Assembly: GCA_022648325.1 (NCBI GenBank)
Contig: JALCMG010000010.1
Coordinates: forward strand, 1-64,000
Reading direction: 5' to 3'
Source of the DNA: Olsenella sp.
Lineage (GTDB): Bacteria; Actinomycetota; Coriobacteriia; Coriobacteriales; Atopobiaceae
DNA: 64,000 nucleotides
The notes under the pieces were generated by a model that did no database searches, was not told the origin of the DNA, and worked only from the letters and a program-made list of their open reading frames with translations. This document shows, piece after piece, positions 8,761 through 17,991 of this stretch (within the stretch, counting starts at the first letter, position 1; each line of letters starts with the position of its first letter). The position numbers were made by a program, and so were the translations under genes.

Positions 8761-9783
8761 ATGATCAGAGAAGCAATCGAGAAGATAGTGTCCAAGGAGG
8801 ACCTCACCTACGACGAGGCGTATGTCACCATGCGCGAAATCATGAGCGGCGAGACCACCCCTACCCAGAATGCGGCGTTCCTCGCGGCGCTCTCCACCAA
8901 GTCGACCAAGGCTGAGACAATCGACGAGATTTCGGGCTGTGCCGCAGCCATGCGGGAGCTGGCGACTCCGGTGGAGCACCCAGGCGTCGACACGCTCGAG
9001 ATTGTGGGCACGGGCGGAGACCGCTCTAACACCTTCAATATTTCCACCACTGCGGCGCTTATCTGCGCCGGAGCGGGCGCCAAGGTCACTAAGCATGGCA
9101 ACCGCGCGGCAAGCTCCAAGTGCGGAACCGCTGACTGCCTTGAGGCGCTGGGCGTCAACCTCGACCAGGATCCGGACAAGGTCCGCTCGGAGCTCGACTC
9201 CTGCGGCATGGCATTCCTCTTTGCCCAGCGATACCACAGCGCCATGCGCTACGTGGGCCCCATCCGCAAGGAGCTGGGCATACGCACCGTCTTCAATATC
9301 CTTGGGCCGCTCACCAACCCTGCCAAGCCAGCCTTCTTCCTTCTGGGTGTGTACGATGAGTACCTCGTAGAGCCCATCGCCAAGGTTCTTTCAAACCTCG
9401 GCGTTAGGCGGGCGCTTGTGGTCTATGGCCAGGATCGCATGGACGAAATCTCGCTTTCCGCGCCAACGAGCGTCTGCGAGCTGCGTGACGGCTACTATCG
9501 AACCCTGACCATCGCGCCCGAGGACTTTGGCCTCTCTCGCTGTGCAAAGCAGGACCTTCTCGGAGGCATCCCCGAGGAGAACGCCGCGACCGTGCGCTCG
9601 ATTCTTTCGGGTAAGGACCGTGGTCCCAAGCGTGACGCCTCAGTTCTCAACGCGGGCGCCGCCCTGTATGTGAGCGGCATCGCTGGCTCCATCGCCGAGG
9701 GCGTCACCAAGGCTGTCGCAGCGGTGGACGACGGCTTGGCGCTTCGAACTCTGGATTCATTCGTGGAAGAGAGCAATCGCTGA
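8761..9783 (+). CDS. trpD: Anthranilate phosphoribosyltransferase TrpD
   Basis: TrpD (340 aa) transfers phosphoribose from PRPP to anthranilate. Diagnostic segments are the glycine loop [29 protein letters not shown], the [10 protein letters not shown] motif and [10 protein letters not shown]. The ATG at 8761 follows AAGGAGA; an earlier in-frame start at 8713 would add a basic stretch with no ribosome site. It is separated from trpG by 68 bases, the only real gap inside the trp operon, and ends in TGATG with trpC. Confidence 0.95.
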   Translation: MIREAIEKIVSKEDLTYDEAYVTMREIMSGETTPTQNAAFLAALSTKSTKAETIDEISGCAAAMRELATPVEHPGVDTLEIVGTGGDRSNTFNISTTAALICAGAGAKVTKHGNRAASSKCGTADCLEALGVNLDQDPDKVRSELDSCGMAFLFAQRYHSAMRYVGPIRKELGIRTVFNILGPLTNPAKPAFFLLGVYDEYLVEPIAKVLSNLGVRRALVVYGQDRMDEISLSAPTSVCELRDGYYRTLTIAPEDFGLSRCAKQDLLGGIPEENAATVRSILSGKDRGPKRDASVLNAGAALYVSGIAGSIAEGVTKAVAAVDDGLALRTLDSFVEESNR

Positions 9784-10604
9784 TGTCGAAGAGCGAGAAC
9801 ATCCTTCAGACCATCGCGGAGCGGACCCGCGAGCGCATTGCCCATGAGAGCGAGGAGAGGCCCCTCGACCAGGTTGTCGGTGAGGCCCGCAGGCTTGCGG
9901 AGAAGGAACTCGAAGACGACGGCTCGTTCCGCTTCCCGTTCGAGCGCGCCCTCCGAGCACCTGGCATGTCTTTCATCTGCGAGTGCAAGAAGGCATCCCC
10001 CTCTAGGGGGGTCATCGCGGAGGACTTCGATCCCGTTGCCATCGCCCGCGACTACAAGGCGGCTGGCGCTGCGGCGATTAGTTGCCTCACCGAGCCGTTC
10101 TGGTTCCAGGGAAGGGACGAGTACCTCTCTGCCATAGCCAATGCCGTCTCGATTCCGGTCCTACGGAAGGACTTCGTGGTAGACGAGTACATGATTTACC
10201 AAGCCAAGGTCCTCGGCGCACAGGCGGTGCTCCTCATCTGCTCCATTCTCACTGACGAGCAGCTGGTGCGCTACGTCTCGCTTGCCCACGAGCTTGGGCT
10301 CTCCGCCCTTGTGGAGGCGTACTCCCCAGACGAGGTACCCCGAGCCCTCGCGGTAGGCGCTCGGGTGGTGGGGGTCAACAACCGCGACCTTCGCACCTTT
10401 AAGGTGGACTTTGGCAACAGCATCCGCCTGCGCCCGCTCGTGGGTCGCGAGCGACTCTTTGTCTCGGAGAGTGGCGTGAGGGATGCCGGTGACATTCGCC
10501 GCCTATATGATGCGGGCGTCGACGCGGTTCTCGTGGGGGAGACCCTCATGCGGCAGAATGACAAGGCCACCGCACTTGCAGAGCTGAGAGGGGAGGCCCT
10601 GTAA
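9783..10604 (+). CDS. trpC: Indole-3-glycerol-phosphate synthase TrpC
   Basis: TrpC (273 aa) closes the indole ring to form indole-3-glycerol phosphate. The TIM-barrel enzyme shows the catalytic-lysine segment ECKKASPSRG, AAISCLTEPFWFQG, VLRKDFVVDEYMIYQA, ALVEAYS, VVGVNNRDLRTFKVD and the phosphate loop SESGVRDAGDI with AVLVGETLM. It is monofunctional, with TrpF encoded separately next door. Start and stop overlap the neighbouring genes (TGATG and TAATG). Confidence 0.95.
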   Translation: MSKSENILQTIAERTRERIAHESEERPLDQVVGEARRLAEKELEDDGSFRFPFERALRAPGMSFICECKKASPSRGVIAEDFDPVAIARDYKAAGAAAISCLTEPFWFQGRDEYLSAIANAVSIPVLRKDFVVDEYMIYQAKVLGAQAVLLICSILTDEQLVRYVSLAHELGLSALVEAYSPDEVPRALAVGARVVGVNNRDLRTFKVDFGNSIRLRPLVGRERLFVSESGVRDAGDIRRLYDAGVDAVLVGETLMRQNDKATALAELRGEAL

Positions 10605-11266
10605 TGAGCAAACGTCGACTTTCCACGGTCAGGATGCGAGAGTATTTGGACGAGGGGAGCGAGCGCACTCACATCAAGCTCTGTGGCATGTTTCGCGAGC
10701 AAGACATTGATGCGGTGAACGAGGCGCTCCCGGACCTCTGCGGCTTTATCGTGGACTACCCGAGCTCGCACAGGCATGTCGGCCGTGACAAGCTCCTGCA
10801 GCTGGTTGGAAGGCTCGACCCCCAGGTCCCCGCAGTGGGGGTATTTGTGGACGAGCCGCTCGGGCTGGTCTCCGAGCTGGCCGATACGGTGCTGGACATG
10901 GTCCAGTTGCACGGTAACGAGGAAAACCCCTACATCGCGCGCCTTCGCGAGCTCGTTGACATACCCATCTGCCAGGCAATCCGCGTCCGCACACCCGATG
11001 ACGTACGTCGCGCGAACGAGTCAAAGGCTGACATAGTCCTGCTGGACAGCGGAGCCGGCTCGGGGAGGGCTTTCGACTGGTCTCTCATCCAAGGTGTCGA
11101 GAGACCCTTCATCCTTGCGGGCGGCCTCGACCCGCAGAACGTAGGCGAGGCCATAGACAGATTTCACCCCTGGGGCGTGGACATGAGTTCGGGCATTGAG
11201 ACCGATCGGCTCAAGGACCCCAGGAAGATTCGAGCGGCCGTAGCCGCAGTTAGGGGAAAGAGATGA
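10604..11266 (+). CDS. trpF: Phosphoribosylanthranilate isomerase TrpF
   Basis: TrpF (220 aa) performs the Amadori isomerisation of phosphoribosylanthranilate. The catalytic Cys is in [12 protein letters not shown], and MVQLHGNE, the catalytic-Asp segment [27 protein letters not shown] and GVDMSSGIE follow in the usual order. It carries a roughly 20-residue N-terminal extension before the first strand compared with many TrpF proteins. It starts within TAATG at the end of trpC and ends within ATGA at trpB. Confidence 0.94.
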   Translation: MSKRRLSTVRMREYLDEGSERTHIKLCGMFREQDIDAVNEALPDLCGFIVDYPSSHRHVGRDKLLQLVGRLDPQVPAVGVFVDEPLGLVSELADTVLDMVQLHGNEENPYIARLRELVDIPICQAIRVRTPDDVRRANESKADIVLLDSGAGSGRAFDWSLIQGVERPFILAGGLDPQNVGEAIDRFHPWGVDMSSGIETDRLKDPRKIRAAVAAVRGKR

Positions 11267-12462
11267 GCAACTCTGCGACCTCCCGGGGTCGGTTTGGGAT
11301 TCACGGGGGACAGTACATTCCGGAGACCCTCATGAATGCCGTGATTGAGCTTGAGGAAGCCTACGATCGCTACAAGGACGACCCCGAGTTCAACGCCGAG
11401 CTTACTGACCTGCTCAACAACTACGCAAACCGTCCCTCCATGCTCTACTACGCGAGGAACATGACGGAGGACCTGGGCGGTGCCAAGGTGTATCTCAAGC
11501 GAGAGGACCTCAACCATACGGGTGCCCACAAGATCAACAATGCGCTTGGCCAGGCGCTTCTCGCCAAGTACATGGGCAAGACCCGCCTGATTGCTGAGAC
11601 TGGTGCCGGACAGCACGGTGTTGCCACTGCGACTGTTGCAGCGCTTCTTGGCATGGAATGTGTTGTGTACATGGGCGTTAAGGACATGGAGCGCCAGGCG
11701 CTCAACGTCTATCGCATGCGCCTGCTGGGGGCCGAGGTTCGCGGCGTTTCATCCGGTACCGGAACTCTCAAGGACGCGGTGTCCGAGGCAATGAGAGAGT
11801 GGACCAGCCGTATCGACGACACCCACTACCTTATCGGCTCAACCATGGGCCCTCACCCGTTCCCAGTGATTGTTCGGGACTTTCAGGCCGTGATCAGCCG
11901 CGAGGCGCGTGCGCAGATTCTCAAAGTGGAGGGAAAGCTCCCGGATGCGGTCATCGCCTGTGTGGGTGGAGGCTCCAACGCCATGGGCAGCTTCTATCAC
12001 TTCATTTCCGACAAGGGCGTTCGTCTCATCGGATGCGAGGCAGCCGGGAGAGGGATCGACACCAAGGAGACCGCCGCGACCATTGAGACAGGCCGGGTGG
12101 GGATCTTCCACGGCATGAAGAGCTACTTCTGCCAGGACGAGTACGGCCAGATTGCACCTGTTTACTCCATAAGTGCCGGACTCGATTACCCGGGCGTCGG
12201 CCCCGAGCATGCCATGCTGCACGACAGCGGCCGCGCGGAGTACGTTGGCATCACGGACGACGAGGCAGTGGATGCCTTCGAGTACCTTTCCAGGCAGGAG
12301 GGCGTCATTCCCGCCATCGAGAGCGCACACGCCGTGGCGTACGCCATGAAACTCGCGCCCACCATGGACAAGGACCAGATTATCATCGTCACGCTGTCCG
12401 GTCGTGGCGACAAGGATGTGGCGGCCATCGCCCGCTACAGGGGAGAGGACCTCCATGACTAG
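11263..12462 (+). CDS. trpB: Tryptophan synthase beta chain TrpB
   Basis: TrpB (399 aa) condenses indole with serine using PLP. It begins with [16 protein letters not shown]. The PLP lysine is in [18 protein letters not shown], followed by [13 protein letters not shown], the phosphate-binding glycine loop [10 protein letters not shown] and LSGRGDKDV near the end. The sequence is of the TrpB1 type that partners with TrpA. Its last codons overlap the start of trpA by 8 bases. Confidence 0.96.
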   Translation: MSNSATSRGRFGIHGGQYIPETLMNAVIELEEAYDRYKDDPEFNAELTDLLNNYANRPSMLYYARNMTEDLGGAKVYLKREDLNHTGAHKINNALGQALLAKYMGKTRLIAETGAGQHGVATATVAALLGMECVVYMGVKDMERQALNVYRMRLLGAEVRGVSSGTGTLKDAVSEAMREWTSRIDDTHYLIGSTMGPHPFPVIVRDFQAVISREARAQILKVEGKLPDAVIACVGGGSNAMGSFYHFISDKGVRLIGCEAAGRGIDTKETAATIETGRVGIFHGMKSYFCQDEYGQIAPVYSISAGLDYPGVGPEHAMLHDSGRAEYVGITDDEAVDAFEYLSRQEGVIPAIESAHAVAYAMKLAPTMDKDQIIIVTLSGRGDKDVAAIARYRGEDLHD

Positions 12463-13249
12463 CATCAAGGACGCATTCACCGCCGCAGACGGAAGCCGCA
12501 AGAAGGCATTCATCCCATTCATTACCTGCGGGGACCCCTCAATCAAGGTTACCGAGGAGGCACTCCTCGCCATGCAGCGGGCAGGGGCTGACCTCATCGA
12601 GCTGGGAATACCGTTCAGCGACCCCACCGCCGAGGGCCCCGTTATCCAAGAGGCTAACATCCGTGCGCTCTCGGCTGGCGTCACCACCGACTCAATCTTT
12701 GCCATGGTGGAGCGTGTGCGCGACAGGGGCCTTACCGTGCCTCTAGTGTTCATGACCTATGCGAACGTTGTCTTTGGCTATGGGATTGAGCGCTTTGCGA
12801 CAAACGCGGCTAAGGTGGGGGTGCAGGGGGTCATTCTGCCTGACGTCCCCTTTGAGGAGAAGTCGGAGTTCTCCGAGCCCCTTGAAGCACAGGGCTTGGA
12901 GCTCGTGAGCCTCATCGCCCCCACCTCTCACGACCGCGTCCGCAGCATCGCGCGCGAGGCGAAGGGGTTCGTGTACTGCGTGAGCTCGCTCGGCGTTACG
13001 GGCGTTAGATCCAAGATCACGACGAACATTGCAGGCATGGTGGAGCTCGTGCGCGAGGCCTCCAGCATCCCCGTTGCAGTTGGGTTTGGCATCAGCACGC
13101 CAGAGCAGGCGGCGAGGATGGCAGCCGTCTCGGACGGAGCCATCGTGGGCTCTGCAATTGTCCGCCTTATTGCGGAGCACGGCGAGGAGAGCGTCCCCTT
13201 CGTCGAGGAATACGTGCGCAAGATGGCGGACGCCGTCCACACCGCGTAG
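12455..13249 (+). CDS. trpA: Tryptophan synthase alpha chain TrpA
   Basis: TrpA (264 aa) splits indole-3-glycerol phosphate and channels indole to TrpB. It shows [11 protein letters not shown], the catalytic-Glu segment [31 protein letters not shown], the catalytic Asp in [29 protein letters not shown] and the phosphate loop [11 protein letters not shown]. The ATG at 12455 follows GGGGAGAGG and lies inside trpB. This is the last trp gene; no terminator with a U-run is evident after it, and a 75-bp palindrome follows 84 bases downstream. Confidence 0.95.
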   Translation: MTSIKDAFTAADGSRKKAFIPFITCGDPSIKVTEEALLAMQRAGADLIELGIPFSDPTAEGPVIQEANIRALSAGVTTDSIFAMVERVRDRGLTVPLVFMTYANVVFGYGIERFATNAAKVGVQGVILPDVPFEEKSEFSEPLEAQGLELVSLIAPTSHDRVRSIAREAKGFVYCVSSLGVTGVRSKITTNIAGMVELVREASSIPVAVGFGISTPEQAARMAAVSDGAIVGSAIVRLIAEHGEESVPFVEEYVRKMADAVHTA

Positions 13250-13333
13250 TTAAGGAATGCTTCGGCTGGCTTGGTGCGCTGGGGGATCGCCTCGGAAGCG
13301 GCGTCATGGGGTCGGCTCATTCATACATCGACG

Positions 13334-13408
13334 GAATTACGCACGGTTGAGGTTTTCGGCGACAAAAGCCCAGTTGGTTTTTCTCGCGAGCGCAGCCGTG
13401 CGTAATTC
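13334..13408. repeat. 75-bp palindromic element, copy B
   Basis: The arms GAATTACGCACGGTTG and CAGCCGTGCGTAATTC flank the same core as copy A (GACAAAAGCCCAGTTGG then TTTTTCTCGC), and the length is also 75 bp. One arm base differs from perfect pairing and would form a G-U pair in RNA. It lies between trpA and the end of a converging tetR gene, where it might act as a bidirectional 3' hairpin. Confidence 0.85.
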
Positions 13409-13492
13409 TCCTGCGGTGGGGGACGCCCCGGGGACGCTCTCCCGGCCGCGTGACCCGTGCGGCCCGTGTGACTCGCGCGAACCGCAGCCCTC

Positions 13493-13999
13493 CTACTGTA
13501 TCCCGACGCTCGAAAGCAGCGCGGTCATCTCCTCGGCGGACTCCTGCATGCCGCGGGCTATCCACTCCTCGATCCAGCCATAGGCCCCGTAGGAGACAAA
13601 CGCGACGGTGTATGCGGCGACGTTTTCCAGCTCGGCCTTTGGCCCCCAGATTCTCATGAACTCCTGCTCGAAGAGGTGGAAGAGCCCACGCCTCTTAAGC
13701 AGGAGCAGCAGTTTGCCGTGCTTCTTGAGGTAGGCGAGGAGGCTCCCGTACATCTCGGCGTTGGAGCCGGTCGCGTGCTCTTGGTATGCCTTCGACCACG
13801 ACTCCAGCAGCGCCGAGACGTGCCTCGCGAGAACGTCCTCCCTGCTCTCGAAGTTGCGGTAGAAGGAGTTGCGGCTCACTTGTGCGGTCTGGCAGATCTG
13901 GCTCACCGATATGTCTGAGAGCTCGTGGTCCTCTAGGAGGTCCAGCGTCGCCTTCATGATTCGCCCCATCACGTAGGTGTTTCGTTCCCGGTTTCCCAT
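13493..13999 (-). CDS. TetR-family regulator
   Basis: The 168-residue protein has an N-terminal helix-turn-helix typical of TetR (MKATLDLLEDHELSDISV, ICQTAQVSRNSFYRNFES) and a helical C-terminal ligand domain (LAYLKKHGKLLLLLKRRGL, VAAYTVAFVSYGAYGWIEEW). This C-terminal pattern recurs in a class of small TetR proteins found in Firmicutes and Actinobacteria. It diverges from the broken hydrolase gene across about 110 bases, so it probably controlled that gene and itself. The start at 13999 is a choice between two ATGs (the other at 14029), neither with a strong ribosome site. Confidence 0.85.
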   Translation of the reverse strand: MGNRERNTYVMGRIMKATLDLLEDHELSDISVSQICQTAQVSRNSFYRNFESREDVLARHVSALLESWSKAYQEHATGSNAEMYGSLLAYLKKHGKLLLLLKRRGLFHLFEQEFMRIWGPKAELENVAAYTVAFVSYGAYGWIEEWIARGMQESAEEMTALLSSVGIQ

Positions 14000-14109
14000 G
14001 GTGGTACAGATGCCCCCTCGATGCGCCATTTTTTACTCGCAGATGTCCGTGGTCTTCTCGATGGTACATTTGTTACATCGATTGCTAAAGACGAGAAGGG
14101 CGGGCGGCC

Positions 14110-14409
14110 ATGAACAAGAGGGCGGCGATCCTCGTTGCGCTTGCGGCGCTTGGGGTAGTACTGGGGAGGCTTGTGGTGAGGGCCGCGCTCAACGCGCTTC
14201 TCGGCGGGACGCTGTTTGGGGCAACTTCCTATGAGGCTGGAGCAGATGAGTCGCAGGGCGTTTGTCCTCACTGGCGCGGGGACGCTCTTCCTGGGGCTGG
14301 TGGCGGGCGTTGCGTCGAAGTTCGCCATAGGCCCCACTTGGAAGAACAAATACCAGGTAGATTGGGACGACTCCGTGGGAAGGAAGGTCTCCGACATTCC
14401 CTACGGTGA
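14110..14409 (+). CDS. Doubtful short membrane ORF ahead of the hydrolase remnant
   Basis: A reading frame beginning MNKRAAILVALAALGVV after a GAAGGGCGG site encodes a convincing membrane helix in its first ~35 residues. The rest overlaps the Tat-hydrolase remnant in another frame and looks non-coding (Arg/Gly/His-rich). The start may be a real gene whose end has been lost, or an upstream part of the broken operon. Confidence 0.3.
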   Translation: MNKRAAILVALAALGVVLGRLVVRAALNALLGGTLFGATSYEAGADESQGVCPHWRGDALPGAGGGRCVEVRHRPHLEEQIPGRLGRLRGKEGLRHSLR

Positions 14410-15071
14410 CGGTGAGGCAAACAAGCTCGACCTCTACCTGCCGGAGACGCGTCGCGCGAGGGCTACGGGCTTGTGGTCTACCTGCACGCGGGAGGCTTTA
14501 CCTCGGGTGACAAGGCCGACGACGCGTCGATGCTCCAGTAGCTCTGTTCCAAGGGTTATGTGGCGTGTGGGATCAACTACACGCTCTTTGGGGATGAGCA
14601 CCCCGAGGCGAGCGTGCGATCCCAGTCGCTGGAGGTGCGCGATGCGGTGCCCGTCGCGATCGAGCGCGCGGCCGACCTTGGCTACACGATCGACCAGATG
14701 GCCGTGCCAGCTACGGCCTGGACAAGGACGCGGACGCTGCTGCGGGCCTGCTTGGGACCATGGCCGGAGTTACTCTCACCCCCGAGGAGGTCGAGTCCGG
14801 CGAGTACCTCGAGAAGGTGCGGGACGTCTCCGCAGTCGATTGGGTTGGCCCGGAGTCGGTGCCCACTATCATGGCGTATGGCGAGAAGGACAAGGTTGCG
14901 CCGTTTCTCTCGTCAGTTCGACTGGACGCGGCATTGACCGCAGCCGGGGTCGGCCACGAGTACTTTGTCCTGCCGCACTCAGGGCACGGCCTGCAGGACG
15001 ACGACGACCTCTTTGGGCAGTACATGGAAGCAGCCGAGAGGTACCTCGACACGTACCTGCCGGTGGGGTGA
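14246..15071 (+). pseudogene. Tat-exported alpha/beta hydrolase (BD-FAE/lipase type), multiply broken
   Basis: The start encodes a twin-arginine signal (MSRRAFVLTGAGTLFLGLV) followed by DIPYGDGEANKLDLYLPE, typical of esterase/lipase alpha/beta hydrolases. The oxyanion segment GLVVYLHAGGFTSGDK then appears only after a frame change near 14450-14460. An in-frame TAG lies at 14539, and the frame changes again near 14705-14715 into SYGLDKDADAAAGLLG. The nucleophile GxSxG region that should sit there is absent, implying a deletion. The tail with YGEKDKVAPF and the catalytic-His segment HSGHGLQDDD is intact to 15071. With at least three lesions it is a true pseudogene. Confidence 0.85.
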
Positions 15072-15130
15072 ACCCCGGTCGCGGCACTGTCTTGCGACAT
15101 CAGCAGCGCGAGGTACCGTCAGACCAAAAT

Positions 15131-15200
15131 GCGTACAATTCGACAAAGCACGAGAAAAATCAACTGGGATTTTCAGGCAACCGAATGTGGAATTGTGCAC
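15131..15200. repeat. Palindromic element, diverged copy C (opposite orientation)
   Basis: Arms GCGTACAATTC and GAATTGTGCAC (15190-15200) can pair along about 11 bases with G-U pairs. The interior GAGAAAAATCAACTGGGATTTTC corresponds to the reverse complement of the core of copies A and B, so this is an inverted, diverged relative. The arms also resemble those copies (GAATTACGCAC against GAATTGTGCAC). It lies between two pseudogenes. Confidence 0.65.
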
Positions 15201-15263
15201 ATTCCAGGAAACCGAGCTGCTCGCCTGCATGTGCCCCGGCTCCCATGCGTGAAGGAAACGAGA

Positions 15264-16101
15264 ATGAAGATCGTAATAGCCGGAACCTTCCCCTCCACCG
15301 CACAGGCGAGAATTGCCGCCATCTTCCCCGCCCGACTGGGAGCTTTCGTTTGTGCGGCCAAAGGACATTGACCGTGAGATAGCTACGGCAAACGTCCTCA
15401 TCCCAGAGCTCGTGCAGGTGAATGACGCCCTGCTAGACAGGGCACCGGCACTAAGGCTCGTGCAGACCGGCGCTGGATATAACAACGTGAATCTTGATGC
15501 CTGCACGAGACACGGCGTGATTGCCTGCAACGCTGCGGGCGTGAACGCAAACGCCGTGGCGGAGCACGTGATGGCGTTCATCCTCTGCTGGTACAAGAAC
15601 CTGATCTACCTAAATGGTTTCATGAAGAGCCATCGGGACGAGAGGGAACTTGACTACTCCGGCTCTGAGCTTTTCGGCAAAACGAGACCCAGCATCGAGC
15701 TCACGAGCCTGGAGGGCCTCTGTCGCAGGAGCGACATCGTGAGCGTGCATGTTCCTCTCACCGAGGGAGCGTGGCGCATGATCAACGCGGACGTGTTCCG
15801 GATGATGAAGGGCGATTCAATCCTGATAAACACTTCCCGAGGCACCGCGGTCGACGAGGCGAAGCTTGTCCAAGCACTGAAGAGCGGCAAGATCTCTGGA
15901 GCGTGCCTGGATGTCTATGAAGAGGAGCCGCTGACGCAGGACAGCCTGCTTCGCGACATGTACCGGGTAATTCTTACCCCTCATACCGCTGGGCTGCCGG
16001 ATGGCGCCAAGTACCGCCGAAGGCACCACGAGTCCTTTCTCAGCAATATCAAAAAGGTAATGAACAACGAGCGTCCGGACTGCTGGCTGAACGAAGCGTA
16101 A
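15264..16101 (+). pseudogene. D-2-hydroxyacid dehydrogenase, frameshifted and missing the NAD-binding loop
   Basis: The start MKIVIAGTFPSTAQARIAAIFP (15264) changes frame by one base near 15328 to PDWELSFVRPKDIDR, and the rest runs open to 16101. Family marks include LVQTGAGYNNVN, the VAEHVMAFIL helix, DIVSVHVPLTEGAWRMI, INTSRGTAVDEA and LTPHTAG. The segment after SGSELFGKT, where the Rossmann GxGxxG loop belongs, jumps straight to RPSIELTSLEGL. About 40 residues including the NAD site are gone without frame loss. The enzyme cannot bind cofactor in the normal way; I infer a pseudogene of the SerA/LdhA-like family. Confidence 0.85.
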
Positions 16102-16524
16102 GGGGCGAGGTGGACACCGATAATTTATGTCCCAAACCCTGCTTCTGGGTTGCTCCTCAGTGGTGGTTCGCTGCTGTTCGACACTGCGAGCAGTGACCTT
16201 GAATTGGGTCGATAGAGGTCCTGTGTTAGAGGGGTTGCCGAATTTACGTGCGAAAGTCGACTATTGCGTAAGTTGCTCTCCCAAAATTGGGGCTAGGCAC
16301 GGCATGCGATGACCCTTGGGGTGAAGACGTAAAAATCGTCAACAGGGATAACGTAGTTTGATTCTTCCGCGCCGCGTGCCAAGGCCTGCCTTTGGGGCCT
16401 AGCGGGTGGAAAATAACCCACATATCTCGGCTTCCGCACGTAATTCTTGCGTTTCCTGTTGCGCGGGTGTCGCAAGTAGGGCTTGATGGCCTCGTGGCGC
16501 GAGACCCGAACAATGCCGGTCTTG
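16102..16524. other. Gene-poor stretch with no convincing gene
   Basis: These ~420 bases hold no supported gene. A minus-strand frame at 16293-16475 (upstream of it also open to about 16513) encodes a basic, aromatic peptide (RKNYVRKPRYVGYFPPARP), but has no ribosome site and no family I recognise; it may be a relic. A perfect 14-base palindrome CACTGCGAGCAGTG lies at 16182-16195. The region follows the dehydrogenase pseudogene and is more A+T-rich than the operons around it. Confidence 0.4.
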
Positions 16525-17106
16525 TTAGTAGAGCGCCGCCTTGATTGTAGCTACGAGCGCGTCGCAGTTGTCTTTTCCCAGAATAAGAAGGACGATTATC
16601 TGCTGAGTCACGAGCTCTACGAAGCCCCTTTTGCTGAGGTTTCCAGAGAATGCGTCTGGCTTCACCCGACTATCGGATTCCAATGCGCGCATCGTGTCAT
16701 CTTGGACTCTTGCGAAGAACGAGCGCATCATGTCCTGTCCTACTGAACGCTGCTCCGAGTTTCCAGCCAAGTCCAGGACGTGCGTTGGGAGAATTCCAGG
16801 GTACCTTGCCATTCCCTCGCGGGCCCTTTTGAATATCCGCTTTACGTGAGTTGCAAAGCCTGTTCCTTGGCCTTGGCCTTGGCCCGGCTCCTGCTGGCCA
16901 TCAAGGCAGAAGACATCCGACCACACATCGGCCGTTACGGCAAGCACCAGCGCGTTCTTGTCAGGAAAGTAGTTGTAGAGCGTTCCCGGGGCGACGCCAC
17001 ATGCCGAGGCAACTGCTCTCACGTTAATGCCCGAGAGCCCCTGTTTCCTCACGATTCCGCGGCATGTCTCTAGGATTGCTTCTCTTGATGTTGCCTTGGG
17101 GTTCAT
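16525..17106 (-). CDS. TetR-family regulator
   Basis: This 193-residue protein starts with a standard TetR helix-turn-helix (REAILETCRGIVRKQGLSGI, VASACGVAPGTLYNYFPDK). A Gly/Gln tract (GQGQGQGTG) links it to the helical ligand domain, which contains conserved-looking GNSEQRSVGQDMMRSFF. It lies 12 bases downstream of the membrane protein gene and is evidently co-transcribed with it, so it most likely regulates that gene. An inverted repeat at 17960-17978 upstream of the pair is a candidate operator. Effector unknown. Confidence 0.87.
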   Translation of the reverse strand: MNPKATSREAILETCRGIVRKQGLSGINVRAVASACGVAPGTLYNYFPDKNALVLAVTADVWSDVFCLDGQQEPGQGQGQGTGFATHVKRIFKRAREGMARYPGILPTHVLDLAGNSEQRSVGQDMMRSFFARVQDDTMRALESDSRVKPDAFSGNLSKRGFVELVTQQIIVLLILGKDNCDALVATIKAALY

Positions 17107-17118
17107 TGCCAGCCCCCC

Positions 17119-17823
17119 CTACATGACGCTAAGCAGCGAGAGACCCATTACGATGATCCACATGTACATGACGGTCTTGGGCAACATGAGGGCTCCTATG
17201 GCAGGCTTTCTCTTGGCAAGGAACGTCACGGGCAGATAGAATCCAAAGCTCAGCGCGATGGCTATGCACATGCGCCACAGGCCATATCCACCTGCGTTGC
17301 CAGAGATGGCAAACAGCGTGATTACCATGACACCGGTTACGGCAAAGGGAACGTTGCGGTAGAGGGACCAGCGAAGATTTTCCTTCCCTGAGAACCAATC
17401 GTTTTGGGGGAAGAGGCAGAGTACTATCCGGACGGCTGCCGTGACAAAGATCATCGCTGGGATGATGGGGGAGACTTCGATTTCGGGGAAGATCTGCCTC
17501 CAGATGAAGTACAGCAGCACATAGAAGATGGTCATGGTCACAGAGGTGATGGCTGTGCCCAGCCCGAGCTTGCGCTGCGTGTCCTCGCGAACGCCAAAGA
17601 GGTGCATCTGCACCCTGGGAATGAGGTGGAATGCGTCGCCGCCCCCAAGGCACAAGGTAAGCCACCCGTAGAGGACAAATACAAGACGCCCGTTGGCATT
17701 TGCAAAGAAGACGATGGCTGCGACCAGGTCAAACACGAGGTACGCAATATCAAAGACGCTCTCCCCAATGCGCATGCCGCGAGGCAAGGCCTCCTGTTTT
17801 GGAGCTGAAATAGACTGGCTCAT
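17119..17823 (-). CDS. Polytopic membrane protein, 234 aa
   Basis: The product has about seven hydrophobic segments (for example FDIAYLVFDLVAAIVFF, LVFVLYGWLTLCLGG, SVTMTIFYVLLYFIW, IIPAMIFVTAAVRIVLCL, VTGVMVITLFAI, IAIALSFGFYLPVTF, MYMWIIVMGLSLLSV). A GGGDAFHLIPR segment sits after the second. The ATG at 17823 follows GGGAGGAA; the frame is open further upstream but lacks a site. It is paired with a TetR gene, so an inducible membrane function such as efflux or stress defence is plausible, but I do not recognise the family and assign none. Confidence 0.75.
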   Translation of the reverse strand: MSQSISAPKQEALPRGMRIGESVFDIAYLVFDLVAAIVFFANANGRLVFVLYGWLTLCLGGGDAFHLIPRVQMHLFGVREDTQRKLGLGTAITSVTMTIFYVLLYFIWRQIFPEIEVSPIIPAMIFVTAAVRIVLCLFPQNDWFSGKENLRWSLYRNVPFAVTGVMVITLFAISGNAGGYGLWRMCIAIALSFGFYLPVTFLAKRKPAIGALMLPKTVMYMWIIVMGLSLLSVM

Positions 17824-17959
17824 CTGGTGTTCCTCCCATTGGCCCGAGTGTCCACCGGACCGATTTGCATCAACGTGAACGGAGTTCATGTTGACAGGGA
17901 GCTCCAGACGAGTCAAGCGCAGGGAACATCTGGCATCCGAGCACCATAATTTGCCTCCC

Positions 17960-17978
17960 CAATCATCTGTCGTGATTG
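17960..17978. promoter_or_regulatory. Inverted repeat, possible TetR operator
   Basis: CAATCA and TGATTG are inverted around seven bases, about 140 bases upstream of the membrane protein-tetR pair and just past the end of folP. The symmetry and position suit an operator, but the repeat could equally be part of the folP 3' hairpin. This is inference only. Confidence 0.3.
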
Positions 17979-17991
17979 AGGCTGCTGCCAG

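Noticed and set aside
13334..13408. Palindromic copy B as the trp operon terminator
   Set aside because: The stem could form, but there is no U-run after the right arm, and the same element occurs at places where no transcript needs to end.
16293..16475. Basic 60-codon minus-strand frame as a transposase remnant
   Set aside because: Suggestive composition only; no recognisable catalytic motif or inverted terminal repeats nearby.
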